A stretch of DNA of 64,000 nt from Ketobacter alkanivorans (GTDB lineage Bacteria; Pseudomonadota; Gammaproteobacteria; Pseudomonadales; Ketobacteraceae): assembly GCF_002863865.1 (NCBI RefSeq), contig NZ_CP022684.1, positions 4,717,990 to 4,781,989 of the forward strand. Reading direction: 5' to 3'. This document shows, in pieces, positions 44,461-54,208 of the stretch. The notes under the pieces were generated by a model, which saw only the letters and a list, made by a program, of their open reading frames with translations, ran no database searches and was not told the DNA's origin. The position numbers were made by a program, and so were the translations under genes. Position 1 is the stretch's first letter; each line of letters opens with the position of its first letter.

Positions 44461-46101
44461 GTGCCCAAATGCTGTCCGTTATGCCCTTTTCTGGGGGGGC
44501 TGGGTTGTGCGATGCTGTATGCCTCTGTCGCGCAAGCTCAATTAGCCCAAAACCTGTTTATCGGAAACCCGAAAGCGCTGGCTCTTGGCAATGCTGTCAC
44601 GGCGGACCCGCCGGGCATCGATTCGATTCATTTCAACCCTGCCGGACTGGCGCGCCTTAAGGGGCGTCAATTTGAACTGAAGGGTATCGCTGGGGATTTG
44701 TCGCTGGAGGCTGAGTTTACGCCGGGCCCTGAATTGGCGTATGCCTTTGAGCAGTTTCCGGATAGCCTCTCAGACCCCACCGTTAATGGGCAGAAAAGTG
44801 AGCTGAGCGGTACGTCGGTGATGCTGCCTTTTTTTGGATTGACCGAGATTCCAGCCTTGGTGGCGGCCACTGGAGGAGCCAGTTTCGAGGTGGAAGACCG
44901 CAATATGGTGCTGGCCACGGGGGTATTTACCCCTATGTTACTGGGCTTAAAGCGGGAGCCGGGCGATGCGGGCGTGTATTCAGGCGAGGAGGTGGGGATC
45001 ACCCGGTTAACCTACTTTTCTCCCTCCATCGGCTATCGGATCAGCGATAAGCTGTTCGTCGGTGCTGCGCTGAATTTCAGCTATGTGGGTGTGGGGCTTA
45101 ATTTTGATATGCGCCTGCCCAACTTCACCTTCGGGGCCTTTGATACCCTGCAGGATGGTGGGTGTTTTGATCAGAATGGGGATGTGAATAGCAATCCTTT
45201 GAATGACATCATCTGCACCGGGAGCCTTTCGCCGTTTCAGACCATGGCTTTCATCGAGGCTGAGTTTGAGCGTGGCCTGTCTACCACCATGAACGTGGGC
45301 GTGTTATGGGAGGTGGAGCCCTGGTTAACGCTGGGTATGACCTATATGAGCGGAGCCAGAGATAAAATCGACGGTGATGTTCGAATTGAGTACAACTCTG
45401 GCGTGCAGGATTTTATTAACAACCTGGCGCAGGATACCAGCATAGTGGGTATTGTGGCGGGGGCCTTGGGTGTAGATGAGATCGGGGTGGATGAAACCCC
45501 AGCCAGTATGGTACTGGAGTATCCCCAACACTTTTCCATGGGGGCCTCGATCAAAGTGACGCCCCGTTTCAAAACCAATATTGATGTTAAGTGGACGGAT
45601 ACGGCGGTCTGGAATGAGTGGGACATCAAGTTTGATGAACAGGTTCAGTTTCTGGGCGTGCTGGGTGTCATCAGTGACAGCCTGAATCAAGGCACGACGG
45701 GGGGAGCCATTGGTGCTGACGGTTTATTGTTGCCCCGTGGTTACGAGAGTGTCTGGACCTGGGCTATTGGTTTTGAATACCAGTATACCGACCGGCTTGC
45801 ATTTCGATTGGGGTATGAGCCTCGCGGCGCGTCTATCCCTGAAGGTAAGCGTGATTTGTTTGTGCCAATTGGTGAAACCACTCTGTATTCCACAGGCTTT
45901 GCGTTTCAGTGGTCGAAAGATACTTTTGTTGATGGATCCTTGGGGTATGTTCATTCAGAGCAGAATATCCCTTCCAACGGCAGTACCAATGCCACCTCTA
46001 CCGCGATTGATAATTTCATCTATAACCCCTACGCCGGTTACAACATGAAAACGGAGCTGTCGGTGATTGTGGGTGAGATCAGTATTCGCTCAACGTTCTA
46101 G
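44461..46101 (+). CDS. FadL/OmpP1/TodX-like outer-membrane porin
   Basis: A 546-residue outer-membrane protein. A signal-like start (MPKCCPLCPFLGGLGCAMLY, cut near AQA-QLAQ) precedes LFIGNPKALALGNAVTADPPGIDSIHFNPAGLARLKG, the FadL N-terminal hatch feature (NPAGLA). Repeated strand-rich segments follow and it ends with phenylalanine (EISIRSTF), the outer-membrane assembly signal. The family imports long-chain fatty acids or hydrophobic compounds. The start is unsure: the frame opens with GTG at 44461 and a seven-G run at 44491-44497 lies within the signal region. Terminator downstream. Confidence 0.85.
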   Translation: MPKCCPLCPFLGGLGCAMLYASVAQAQLAQNLFIGNPKALALGNAVTADPPGIDSIHFNPAGLARLKGRQFELKGIAGDLSLEAEFTPGPELAYAFEQFPDSLSDPTVNGQKSELSGTSVMLPFFGLTEIPALVAATGGASFEVEDRNMVLATGVFTPMLLGLKREPGDAGVYSGEEVGITRLTYFSPSIGYRISDKLFVGAALNFSYVGVGLNFDMRLPNFTFGAFDTLQDGGCFDQNGDVNSNPLNDIICTGSLSPFQTMAFIEAEFERGLSTTMNVGVLWEVEPWLTLGMTYMSGARDKIDGDVRIEYNSGVQDFINNLAQDTSIVGIVAGALGVDEIGVDETPASMVLEYPQHFSMGASIKVTPRFKTNIDVKWTDTAVWNEWDIKFDEQVQFLGVLGVISDSLNQGTTGGAIGADGLLLPRGYESVWTWAIGFEYQYTDRLAFRLGYEPRGASIPEGKRDLFVPIGETTLYSTGFAFQWSKDTFVDGSLGYVHSEQNIPSNGSTNATSTAIDNFIYNPYAGYNMKTELSVIVGEISIRSTF

Positions 46102-46127
46102 ATCCCGTTTCGGGGCATGATTGAACA

Positions 46128-46152
46128 GAAAGGCACCTTTGGGGTGCCTTTC
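46128..46152 (+). terminator. Intrinsic terminator after the porin gene
   Basis: GAAAGGCACC (46128-46137) pairs with GGTGCCTTTC (46143-46152) around a five-base loop. A short T-rich stretch follows. Confidence 0.7.
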
Positions 46153-46287
46153 GTGTTTCTGCGTCTGCTGGGTGAGTGAAGGTAAAGCGGGGCGCAAACT
46201 GTTTTTTTGCAATATTTTGATGCTGTTGCCAGGAGCTGGCATAGCTCTTGATGAGATTATGGCACGTAATTGTTGATGTGAGTCGTC

Positions 46288-47664
46288 ATGATCAAGCCTC
46301 AAGTTTATGCAGATCAGGAGCGCCAGGAGCATACCCCTGCTGTCAGTTCAGGCAACGTAGAGCATCTTAGGGTGTTGGTCATTGTCGGCAGCGGACCGGT
46401 GGGCGTGCAGTTCGCCGAGGAGCTGCTGCAGCGTGGTTTTAAAGGTTTGATCAAGTTGTTTGGTGATGAACCATGGCGACCTTATAACCGGGTTCAGTTG
46501 TCCTCTTTGCTGGCGGGCGAAGTGCGTTACAGTGACATTTTGATTCCTGAAATTGCCAGCGACAGTCAGCATTTCCAGTTTCTTAACCGCAGGGTCGCTC
46601 AGCTGGATACAGCCAAATGCACGCTGCAGGATGATAAAGGCGTCACCCATCATTTCCATCAATTGGTGTTTGCTACCGGTTCTAAACCCTGGGTGCCGAA
46701 CGTTCGTGGAATTGCGCTCGCAGGCGTTTATGTATTTCGGGATCTGAATGATGCGCAGAACCTCATGGCTCGCAGCGCAAGAACCCGCCGCACGGTAGTG
46801 GTGGGTGGCGGTTTGTTGGGTGTGGAAGCGGCGCGGGCGATGCAGCGCAACAATACTGAGGTTCTGTTGGTGCATCAAAGTAACCGCTTAATGAACCGGC
46901 AGCTGGATATAGAAAGCGGTGCCATTCTTAAGCGGACATTGGAAGGATACGGTATTGAGGTGTTCCTTAATTCGGGTGTGCGCAGCATTTTAGGCGCTCG
47001 GCAAGTGGAAGCAGTGGAGTTTCGTAACGGCAGGACGATCGACTGCGATACGGTCATTTTCGCAACGGGCATCCAGCCAAATATCGAATTGGCTCGCGCG
47101 GGAGGGGTGAAGGTGAATCGCGGTATAGTGGTGGACGACCAGCTGCAGACCAACCGGCAGCATATTTTTGCCATCGGCGAGTGCACCGAGCATCGTGGTG
47201 AGTTGTATGGTTTGCTGGCTCCGGGGCTGGAGCAGGCGGCTATCCTGGCAGAGCGGCTGTGCGGTGGCACCGCTGCTTATAGCGGCTCTACGGCGGCAAC
47301 CCAGTTAAAGGTGCTTGATCTGCCCATTGTTACCGTTGGCTGGATTGGTGATGAGTATGACAACCTGATTGATAACACCGTTACTTTTCACAATGCGAAC
47401 GGGGATTACCGCAAACTGTTCTTAAAGCGCAACCATCTTAAAGGTGTGGTGGCGGTTGGCCGTTGTGATGAAAGTGACCGCTTGCAGCAAGCCGTTTTGA
47501 CTGAGCAGCGGATTTTCCCATGGCAGGTTTCCCGGTTCCGGCGAGAGGGGCGTCTGTTTGCGCAGGCGTGGGCCAAAACCACAAAGGGAAGGTCGACAGC
47601 GGCGGTGGCCATTGGCTTATTCGCAGTGGGGGTGGCACTTGTTCTGGTTGGCTTATTGGGTTGA
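46288..47664 (+). CDS. FAD-dependent NAD(P)H reductase with C-terminal membrane anchor (NirB N-terminus-like)
   Basis: A 458-residue pyridine-nucleotide disulfide oxidoreductase. The FAD motif is VIVGSGPVGVQF near residue 30, a NAD motif VVVGGGLLGVEAARAM near residue 172, and GECTEHRGELYGLLAPG near 306 is the FAD end motif. The C-terminal part resembles the beginning of NirB/NasB-type nitrite reductases. It has no [2Fe-2S] BFD or sirohaem domain. The last 20 residues (AAVAIGLFAVGVALVLVGLLG) form a membrane helix, unusual for this family. It could pass electrons from NAD(P)H to a rubredoxin-like or other partner. Substrate unknown. Confidence 0.8.
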   Translation: MIKPQVYADQERQEHTPAVSSGNVEHLRVLVIVGSGPVGVQFAEELLQRGFKGLIKLFGDEPWRPYNRVQLSSLLAGEVRYSDILIPEIASDSQHFQFLNRRVAQLDTAKCTLQDDKGVTHHFHQLVFATGSKPWVPNVRGIALAGVYVFRDLNDAQNLMARSARTRRTVVVGGGLLGVEAARAMQRNNTEVLLVHQSNRLMNRQLDIESGAILKRTLEGYGIEVFLNSGVRSILGARQVEAVEFRNGRTIDCDTVIFATGIQPNIELARAGGVKVNRGIVVDDQLQTNRQHIFAIGECTEHRGELYGLLAPGLEQAAILAERLCGGTAAYSGSTAATQLKVLDLPIVTVGWIGDEYDNLIDNTVTFHNANGDYRKLFLKRNHLKGVVAVGRCDESDRLQQAVLTEQRIFPWQVSRFRREGRLFAQAWAKTTKGRSTAAVAIGLFAVGVALVLVGLLG

Positions 47665-47745
47665 GCTTCTTAATCCCCTATACTACGCGGCAGTAGTGTA
47701 GGCACTGGCCCCTGCCGGTGCGTTGAACGGGATCATTTAGACCAT

Positions 47746-49425
47746 ATGAGCAAAACCGAGTCAGTTAAACCTGCCCATTTTATTCGTCAGATCATCAGTA
47801 AAGACCTGGAAGCAGGCAAGAACGGCGGCCGCGTGGCCACGCGCTTTCCACCAGAGCCCAATGGCTATCTGCACGTGGGCCATGCCAAGTCAATTTGCTT
47901 GAATTTCTCCATGGGAGAGGAGTTCGGCGGCACCTGTAATCTGCGCTTCGACGATACCAACCCTGAAAAAGAGAGTCAGGAATACATCGAGGCGATCCAG
48001 CGGGACGTCAGCTGGCTTGGGTTCCAGTGGAATGGTGAGATTCGATACGCGTCTGGTTATTTTGATCAGTTGCATGATTTTGCTGTCGAGTTGATCAAGC
48101 AGGGCAAAGCCTATGTGGATGAATCCACCCCGGAAGAGATCCGCACCATGCGCGGGTCACTGACTGAGGCAGGTCAGGACAGCCCTTATCGCAGCCGCAG
48201 TGTGGACGATAACCTGCAGCAGTTCGAGCGTATGCGTAACGGCGAATTTGCCGATGGAGCCGCCGTGCTGCGCGCCAAAATCGATATGGCTTCCCCCAAT
48301 ATCAATATGCGTGATCCGGTGTTGTATCGGGTACGGCGTGCGCATCATCATCAAACCGGTGATAAGTGGTGCATATACCCCATGTACGACTATACCCACT
48401 GTGTATCTGATGCCCTGGAAGAGATAACGCACTCCCTGTGTACCCTGGAGTTCGAAGATCATCGCCCCTTATATGACTGGGTTCTGGATCAGCTGGACGT
48501 GCCATGCCATCCCCAGCAGATCGAATTTGCCCGCCTGAATCTGAACTACACCATCACCAGTAAGCGCAAGCTCAAGCAGTTGGTGGATGAACAGCACGTT
48601 GATGGCTGGGATGACCCGCGCATGCCTACTATTGCTGGCCTGCGCCGCCGAGGTTACACACCGGCCTCCATTCGTAATTTCTGCGAGATGATCGGTGTCA
48701 CCAAGAGCGAAGGCGTGGTTGACATGAGCATGTTGGAATTCTCTATCCGGGATGACCTGGACAAGAGCGCGCCTCGGGCCATGTGTGTAATGCAGCCGCT
48801 GAAAGTGGTAATCGAGAACTGGCAGCAGGAAGAACAGCCCTTGTCCATTGCCGCTCACCCCAAGGATGAATCACTGGGGGTACGCGAGATCTTTTTCGGT
48901 AAAGAGCTGTACATCGATCGCACAGATTTTGAGGAGGAGCCGCCAAAAGGTTTCAAGCGCTTGATCCCCGGTGGTGAAGTGCGCTTGCGCGGTGCCTATG
49001 TGATTCGCTGCGATGAGGTGATCAAGAACGAGCAGGGCGAAGTGGTGGAGCTGCGCTGCAGCTATGATGACCAGACCCTGGGCAAGAACCCGGAGGGGCG
49101 CAAAGTGAAAGGGGTGGTGCACTGGGTGTCTGCCGCCAAGGCGTTACCGGTGGAAGTGCGGCTTTACGATCGCCTGTTCAACCATGAGAGCCCGGATGCG
49201 GCCAAAGACGGCTCCTCGTTCCTGGATCACATCAACCCTGATTCCTTGACTGTGGTTGAGCGCGCCTATGCTGAACCCTCCCTGGCTAATGCCAGAGCAG
49301 ATCAGCCCTACCAGTTCGAACGGGAGGGGTATTTTGTGTTGGATGGTGTCGACAGCAGCGAAGGGAAGCTGGTGTTTAACCGTACGGTAACCCTGCGGGA
49401 TGCCTGGGCCAAGACACAAAAGTAA
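47746..49425 (+). CDS. glnS: Glutaminyl-tRNA synthetase
   Basis: A 559-residue class I aminoacyl-tRNA synthetase charging tRNA-Gln. The HIGH motif reads HVGH in [15 protein letters not shown] near residue 45, and the KMSKS-like loop is ITSKRKL near residue 270. Normal length. It is followed by a terminator, so it is a single-gene unit with its own upstream region. Confidence 0.97.
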   Translation: MSKTESVKPAHFIRQIISKDLEAGKNGGRVATRFPPEPNGYLHVGHAKSICLNFSMGEEFGGTCNLRFDDTNPEKESQEYIEAIQRDVSWLGFQWNGEIRYASGYFDQLHDFAVELIKQGKAYVDESTPEEIRTMRGSLTEAGQDSPYRSRSVDDNLQQFERMRNGEFADGAAVLRAKIDMASPNINMRDPVLYRVRRAHHHQTGDKWCIYPMYDYTHCVSDALEEITHSLCTLEFEDHRPLYDWVLDQLDVPCHPQQIEFARLNLNYTITSKRKLKQLVDEQHVDGWDDPRMPTIAGLRRRGYTPASIRNFCEMIGVTKSEGVVDMSMLEFSIRDDLDKSAPRAMCVMQPLKVVIENWQQEEQPLSIAAHPKDESLGVREIFFGKELYIDRTDFEEEPPKGFKRLIPGGEVRLRGAYVIRCDEVIKNEQGEVVELRCSYDDQTLGKNPEGRKVKGVVHWVSAAKALPVEVRLYDRLFNHESPDAAKDGSSFLDHINPDSLTVVERAYAEPSLANARADQPYQFEREGYFVLDGVDSSEGKLVFNRTVTLRDAWAKTQK

Positions 49426-49450
49426 AATCGAAAGTTGCTGTTTGGCTTAT

Positions 49451-49482
49451 AAGGCTGCCCCGGAAACGGAGCAGCCTTTTTT
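49451..49482 (+). terminator. Intrinsic terminator after glnS
   Basis: AAGGCTGC (49451-49458) pairs with GCAGCCTT (49471-49478), extended inside by CCG/CGG, and followed by a T-run ending in TTTTTTA. Confidence 0.85.
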
Positions 49483-49598
49483 ATGCTCGACAATGTTGAC
49501 CGCTATACACAATCCACAGCAATCAATTTGGGATATAAAGGAATTTAAGCATACGGAAAGCACCACCTATAAAAACAAAAGCAAATAGGAGAACAGGT

Positions 49599-51464
49599 AT
49601 GTCGTTGATTCGAAACGCGGCCCTTGTGGCGATGGCCGGTTGCAGTCTGGTCCTGACGGGTTGCTATAACCCTGATGGCCCGATCCCGGAAGCCAAAAAA
49701 GACAAAATCCAACCTCTGTGGAGCGATCAGGATGTGGCTGATGTGGTGTCCATCACCTATGAGTCGGTTCCCGCTATTCATCAAATCGACGATCCGCTGA
49801 TGCCGGAGCAGTGCAAGGATGTGAACTTCCTGCGCTTTAAAACCCGATCCAGCAGCGATGATGCGGCCCTGGCGGACGCGGCGGTGTTATTGGTGCCAGG
49901 CATTCTCGAGGGGGCGAACGGTTTTGAGTACATCGGTCGCCAGCTGGTGTATATGGCCAAGGTGTTCCGCGATAAAGATATCGAGATCTGGGCCATGGAT
50001 CGCCGTGCCAATTGTCTGGAAGATCTCACCGGTATGCAGGCCGCAGAGCAGGCCGCTAGCGTGGAAGAGGCCGAAGACCTCATTCTGGGTTATTACTACG
50101 AAGGCCAGCAAGTCAACGGCCGAACATTCGATGGCTTTCTGCGCGGCCGTGATATGCCGTTCATGTTGAATTTTGGTATGGAGCAAGCCACCGAAGATAT
50201 GTACGCAGTGATCCAGGCCATGATCCCCGATCCTGCCGTGAGCCGTCAGAAAGTGTTCGTGGGTGGCCATTCTCTGGGGGGTGCACACACCTCCATGTTC
50301 CTGGCCTGGGATCTGGATGGTGACACCAGCACCACAGATGATCAGGGTGCCAATATGGTTGCCGGTGCCATCGGTTTTGATACTTCCATTGGTGCGGTGA
50401 GCGATTCCATTGGCTCCTCCAACGCTATTATTCCCGTGATGGATCTGGAATCCACCATGGCCGACGCCACGGCCGAGGCAGCAGCCGAAGGGGACACCGA
50501 TGCCGATGCCGGTTATCGCCGCACCCTGAGTTGGATAGAGCGAGGCATCTTGCCCAAAAACATCGACATCCCCTTGGTGTTCAGTGCCGAGGCCATTGCC
50601 TTGCCAGAGGCCGTGGGCATTCTGGCGGGCAAAGCGCCTGATCAGGAGGCTACGGTGTTGGGCCGCTTGCCCATGTCTCCGGTGCTGAAGAACCTGTTCC
50701 GCTTCTTCCATACCCGTGATGCCAATAACTACAGCTATGGGCCGTTCATAAAGGATTTCCGCTACACTAACGAGGCTCAAGTGGGGCTGATGTTTGATGA
50801 TCACTTCTCTATCCTAAGCTTCCTGCAAACCAGTCTTGGCCATATGAACGGTGGTGCCGTAGTGCCGAAATCGCCCCTGTTCAATGCCATCCGCAGCGTG
50901 CCTTTGCTGGGTGACCTGGTCAGTGCTGTATCCGGCCCCAAGCAACAGCATATAGCAGCAGACGCTGGCCCGGATCAGCGTCATCTGGGCGAGGGCCCTT
51001 TGTATTCATGGGCGGATATGGATGAAATCGGCAGCTCTGATGATCCTAGTTATACCGATGAAAGCGGAGACTACGAGTATACGAACCTGACCGAAGAAAT
51101 GGTGCGCATGGAAGACTTCACCCGCGCCCTTTATATTGGCGAAACCAACCTGACGGAATGGTATTTCCCCACCCGCATCGTGGTGGACATTGATGCCGCC
51201 AGTAAACCCTTTGCGCCCCAGTACGGCCTCAATACCTACTATCAAGAAGCATACAAGCAAGTGCCGACGTTGTTGCTGATGGCGAAAGGAGGCGGCTTGT
51301 CGTTCCCAATGGCGGATGAGCCGGACAGGTTGCTGACCATTATTGATCTGGAAGGCCAGTCGCACCTTGATCCCATGTTTGCCAGTGTGAACATGCCCAC
51401 CCTGCATAATAATCAGGTGGCTGATAACCTGCTGGACTTTGTGTTTACCAATATTGAACCCTGA
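49599..51464 (+). CDS. Alpha/beta-hydrolase lipoprotein
   Basis: A 621-residue lipoprotein: signal with lipobox LTGC (Cys near residue 22), then an alpha/beta hydrolase. The nucleophile is S225 in GGHSLGGAHTSMFL; an oxyanion-like VPGILEGANGFEYIG is near residue 100, as in lipases and polyester depolymerases. AGGAG lies eight bases before the ATG. It converges on a diguanylate cyclase gene with only six bases between stops. The substrate is likely an ester or lipid, but the family name is not certain. Confidence 0.78.
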   Translation: MSLIRNAALVAMAGCSLVLTGCYNPDGPIPEAKKDKIQPLWSDQDVADVVSITYESVPAIHQIDDPLMPEQCKDVNFLRFKTRSSSDDAALADAAVLLVPGILEGANGFEYIGRQLVYMAKVFRDKDIEIWAMDRRANCLEDLTGMQAAEQAASVEEAEDLILGYYYEGQQVNGRTFDGFLRGRDMPFMLNFGMEQATEDMYAVIQAMIPDPAVSRQKVFVGGHSLGGAHTSMFLAWDLDGDTSTTDDQGANMVAGAIGFDTSIGAVSDSIGSSNAIIPVMDLESTMADATAEAAAEGDTDADAGYRRTLSWIERGILPKNIDIPLVFSAEAIALPEAVGILAGKAPDQEATVLGRLPMSPVLKNLFRFFHTRDANNYSYGPFIKDFRYTNEAQVGLMFDDHFSILSFLQTSLGHMNGGAVVPKSPLFNAIRSVPLLGDLVSAVSGPKQQHIAADAGPDQRHLGEGPLYSWADMDEIGSSDDPSYTDESGDYEYTNLTEEMVRMEDFTRALYIGETNLTEWYFPTRIVVDIDAASKPFAPQYGLNTYYQEAYKQVPTLLLMAKGGGLSFPMADEPDRLLTIIDLEGQSHLDPMFASVNMPTLHNNQVADNLLDFVFTNIEP

Positions 51465-51470
51465 TCAGAT

Positions 51471-53321
51471 TCAGGAGGGAGGAAGTGCAGAATCGGTCTG
51501 GCTTTCTGATGCGTTGAAGAATTGAACTTGATTGCGGCCATTACCTTTGGCCGCATACAGGGCTTTATCAGCGTAGGACAGAAAGTCAGCAGGTTCTTGT
51601 GCTGTATTGGGTATTGCTGCGTAACCACCGATGCTGACGCTTAAGTTAAGCGGGCCGATTCTGGTATTGACCGGAGCCTCTGCCACCGATTTGCGTATCC
51701 GTTCTGCCACAATGTTAGCTCCTGCCAAACCAGTGTCCGGTAGGATCACACAAAACTCTTCGCCACCGTAGCGGGCGGCAATGTCTCCGGGCCAGCGGGT
51801 TTCATTCTCCACGCGTCTGGCTATTTCCTGCAGGCAGTCATCTCCCACTTGGTGGCCGTGGGTATCGTTGATGGGTTTAAAATGATCTGCGTCGATCAGC
51901 AATACGGTCATAGAACGCTGCGATTCCGCAAAGCGTCTGATCTGTTTGTCCAAGTAGAGATCAAGAAACCCCCGGTTCTTGATGCCGGTAAGCTGATCGG
52001 TTTGGCTTAATTCCAGCAGCTTGTGGTTCGCTTCCTCTAATTCTTGAGTGCGCTCAGTTACCCTAAGCTCCAGCTCTTCTCGAGCCTGAGTCTGTGATTG
52101 TAAGGCTTGCTGTTGCGCATTGAAGCGCAGCGCTCGCTCTTGATTAATGCGTTCTGCCATGGCAAACGAAAGCAATACCGCTTCCAGCAGCGTGCCAGCT
52201 TGGATCGCATTTTCGGTAATCACGTTGCTGGGCAGTATATGGACTTTGCTGAGCGCCAGAACCAATGCGCTGATCAGCAACATGGCCCAGGCCACCGTGT
52301 AATAACGGGCAGCGGCCAAGCCCCTGTGCCAGGCAAACACCCCAAGACCTAAACCCCACGAACAGATAATGGCAGCTATGGCGATCACCAGGCGAATGGA
52401 GAGGTTGTATGGCAGAACCAGAGTCAGCATCGCCACGATCAGGCTCGAAGACACAACGACGTTTTGTATGCTGTGTATGGACTTTGATATGTCCCGGGTG
52501 TTCAGGAACAGTCGCACAAACATGCTGCCGCTGAACAGAGCAATCGAGAGAAACAGAACAATAGCCCGGTCGTTCCAGTCTGTGGCATTGGGCCAGAAAT
52601 ACTGGAAGGCCCATCCACCCAAACAGGCGACAAACAGCGCCACACAAACAACGTAGCCCACGTAGTACAGGTAGGCACGATCTTTAAGGGCAAGAAACAT
52701 CAGCAGATTGTAAATGGCAATAATGCCTAGCCCACCGAAGAAATAGCCCTGGAGAGCAGAGCGCTGCTCGTTGTGTTGATTGAACGACTCCGGCTGCCAT
52801 ATATTGATTGGCACCTGTACGGCGCTGGTGGTGCGTACTTTGACGAGTATCTCTGCACGGGTTGCCGGGGTAACACGAATCGGTATCAAAAAGTTGCGGT
52901 GCAGAATGGGGCGGGCAGTAAAAGGCTTCTTATCGCCCAGCAACCAGCTCTGTTTGATTTGGTTGTTTTCGATCAGGTAGACGTCCAGATGATCCAATAC
53001 CGGATAAGATATTTCCATAATCCACTCGTGGATTTGGCTGCGGTTGTCTATGGGAAAGCGCAGCCACCAGGAGGAATGATTGTAGCCCTGATTGAAGATA
53101 GCATCCGGGTTCTTCCGCCAGTTCGGTTGTGTTTGCAGTAACTGCTGGGGTGAGAGAGAGTGTTCCGGGTCTTCCAGATATTGGATGTCGTGTTTGACTT
53201 CTATCAGTGAGTGTCGGCTGTGCAGTTCAACGGCCTGAGCGCTCCAGACGCAGCACCACATTAACATTGCCGTCAGGGCGCGGGTCAGGGTCTGTAATCC
53301 AGGGCTGTGTGATGTTTGCAT
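51471..53321 (-). CDS. 7TMR-DISM diguanylate cyclase
   Basis: A 616-residue inner-membrane enzyme that makes c-di-GMP. Order: signal peptide (1-30), 7TMR-DISMED2-like periplasmic domain (35-165, RHSLIEVKHDIQYLEDPEHS start), seven membrane helices (about 185-395), coiled coil (395-440), GGDEF (445-605) with GGEEF at 519-523. The I-site RxxD is absent: the position reads WPGD after an R. The periplasmic part should bind carbohydrate-like ligands. Product feedback is therefore likely weak. A small secreted protein gene follows upstream on the same strand, 37 bases away. Confidence 0.92.
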   Translation of the reverse strand: MQTSHSPGLQTLTRALTAMLMWCCVWSAQAVELHSRHSLIEVKHDIQYLEDPEHSLSPQQLLQTQPNWRKNPDAIFNQGYNHSSWWLRFPIDNRSQIHEWIMEISYPVLDHLDVYLIENNQIKQSWLLGDKKPFTARPILHRNFLIPIRVTPATRAEILVKVRTTSAVQVPINIWQPESFNQHNEQRSALQGYFFGGLGIIAIYNLLMFLALKDRAYLYYVGYVVCVALFVACLGGWAFQYFWPNATDWNDRAIVLFLSIALFSGSMFVRLFLNTRDISKSIHSIQNVVVSSSLIVAMLTLVLPYNLSIRLVIAIAAIICSWGLGLGVFAWHRGLAAARYYTVAWAMLLISALVLALSKVHILPSNVITENAIQAGTLLEAVLLSFAMAERINQERALRFNAQQQALQSQTQAREELELRVTERTQELEEANHKLLELSQTDQLTGIKNRGFLDLYLDKQIRRFAESQRSMTVLLIDADHFKPINDTHGHQVGDDCLQEIARRVENETRWPGDIAARYGGEEFCVILPDTGLAGANIVAERIRKSVAEAPVNTRIGPLNLSVSIGGYAAIPNTAQEPADFLSYADKALYAAKGNGRNQVQFFNASESQTDSALPPS

Positions 53322-53358
53322 AGATCTCTCTACGGATTACAAATACAGCGTCAGTTGA

Positions 53359-53841
53359 TCAGCGACGCTCGATGGCGCGCAGGGCAGCGCCAGAGCCCCG
53401 AAGGCTTTCTTTCATTTCAGTGCCATCAGGTAGCCGAATGATTAAGTGGTTGCCTTGTTTCAAGCCATCCCAATGACGACGGTCGATCTCCACAGTAATC
53501 AGTTTCAGATCATCGTGTATGTGGCCTTGGGCGGTTCGGTAATATTTATCGACCTCCACCGCCACTTCGATAAAAGGGAAATTGGGAGATTTGCGATGTT
53601 TGTGCAGATCGGGCAGCTGCTCTTCGCTGACCGGGATATTGATCTTTCCCCACACCATTTCGCTGGGGCGGGCCTGTTGATAGACCTGCAGCTTGTAGGT
53701 GGGTGTGATGGCCATCAGATTGCCGTTGATGGTCTGGTTGGTCCAGCCATCTGCTGCCTGAGCGTGGCTGATTACCAGCATCAGTAAAAGCGTCAAGGGA
53801 GCCAGAATGCTGGTCAGAGTGCTACGGGTAAGGGTGTACAC
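53359..53841 (-). CDS. Small secreted protein of unknown function
   Basis: A 160-residue protein; I chose the GTG at 53841 with GAGGA seven bases upstream. A signal peptide (cleavage near SHAQA-ADGW, residue 30) precedes a soluble domain with WGKINIPVSEEQLPDLHKH and VAVEVDKYYRTAQGHIHDDLKLITVEIDRRHW, an alternating pattern that suggests beta strands. I recognise no family. It is 37 bases before the 7TMR-GGDEF gene on the same strand and may be co-expressed, possibly as a periplasmic partner. Confidence 0.7.
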   Translation of the reverse strand: MYTLTRSTLTSILAPLTLLLMLVISHAQAADGWTNQTINGNLMAITPTYKLQVYQQARPSEMVWGKINIPVSEEQLPDLHKHRKSPNFPFIEVAVEVDKYYRTAQGHIHDDLKLITVEIDRRHWDGLKQGNHLIIRLPDGTEMKESLRGSGAALRAIERR

Positions 53842-53918
53842 GGGTATATCCTCGCGTGGTGTTTGATAAAGCATAGCGCACAACTGGAATAAAATACGTT
53901 TTCGTTCAGCAGGTTGCC

Positions 53919-53947
53919 TTGAATTGGCGCACGAAATAGGGAATAAT
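53919..53947 (+). promoter_or_regulatory. Promoter of the 4.5S RNA gene
   Basis: TTGAAT (53919-53924), a 17-base spacer and AATAAT (53942-53947), followed by a GC-rich discriminator (CGCCCACC). This is the layout of stable-RNA promoters and places the start about 9 bases before the mature RNA. Confidence 0.65.
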
Positions 53948-53962
53948 CGCCCACCTTGTTAT

Positions 53963-54075
<113 letters not shown>

Positions 54076-54208
54076 CTAATTCCTGTTGTACCCCCTCTGT
54101 TTGTCGTTTCACATTTCCTTATTTTTCAATTCATTGGTTTATCAATGGCCGCAGCCGTATTACACTGGTTGCCTTCTATTGGCCCCCGGAAATCAGCATC
54201 AAAAATTC

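Noticed and set aside
44271-44660. 129-residue frame ahead of and overlapping the porin gene
   Set aside because: It leaves the porin frame and ends inside it; AT-rich leader sequence, except that its middle could belong to the porin signal if the G count were wrong (see finding).
49887-50804. 305-residue frame antisense to the lipoprotein hydrolase
   Set aside because: It is His/Gly-rich without family motifs, as expected from the complement of a codon-biased gene.
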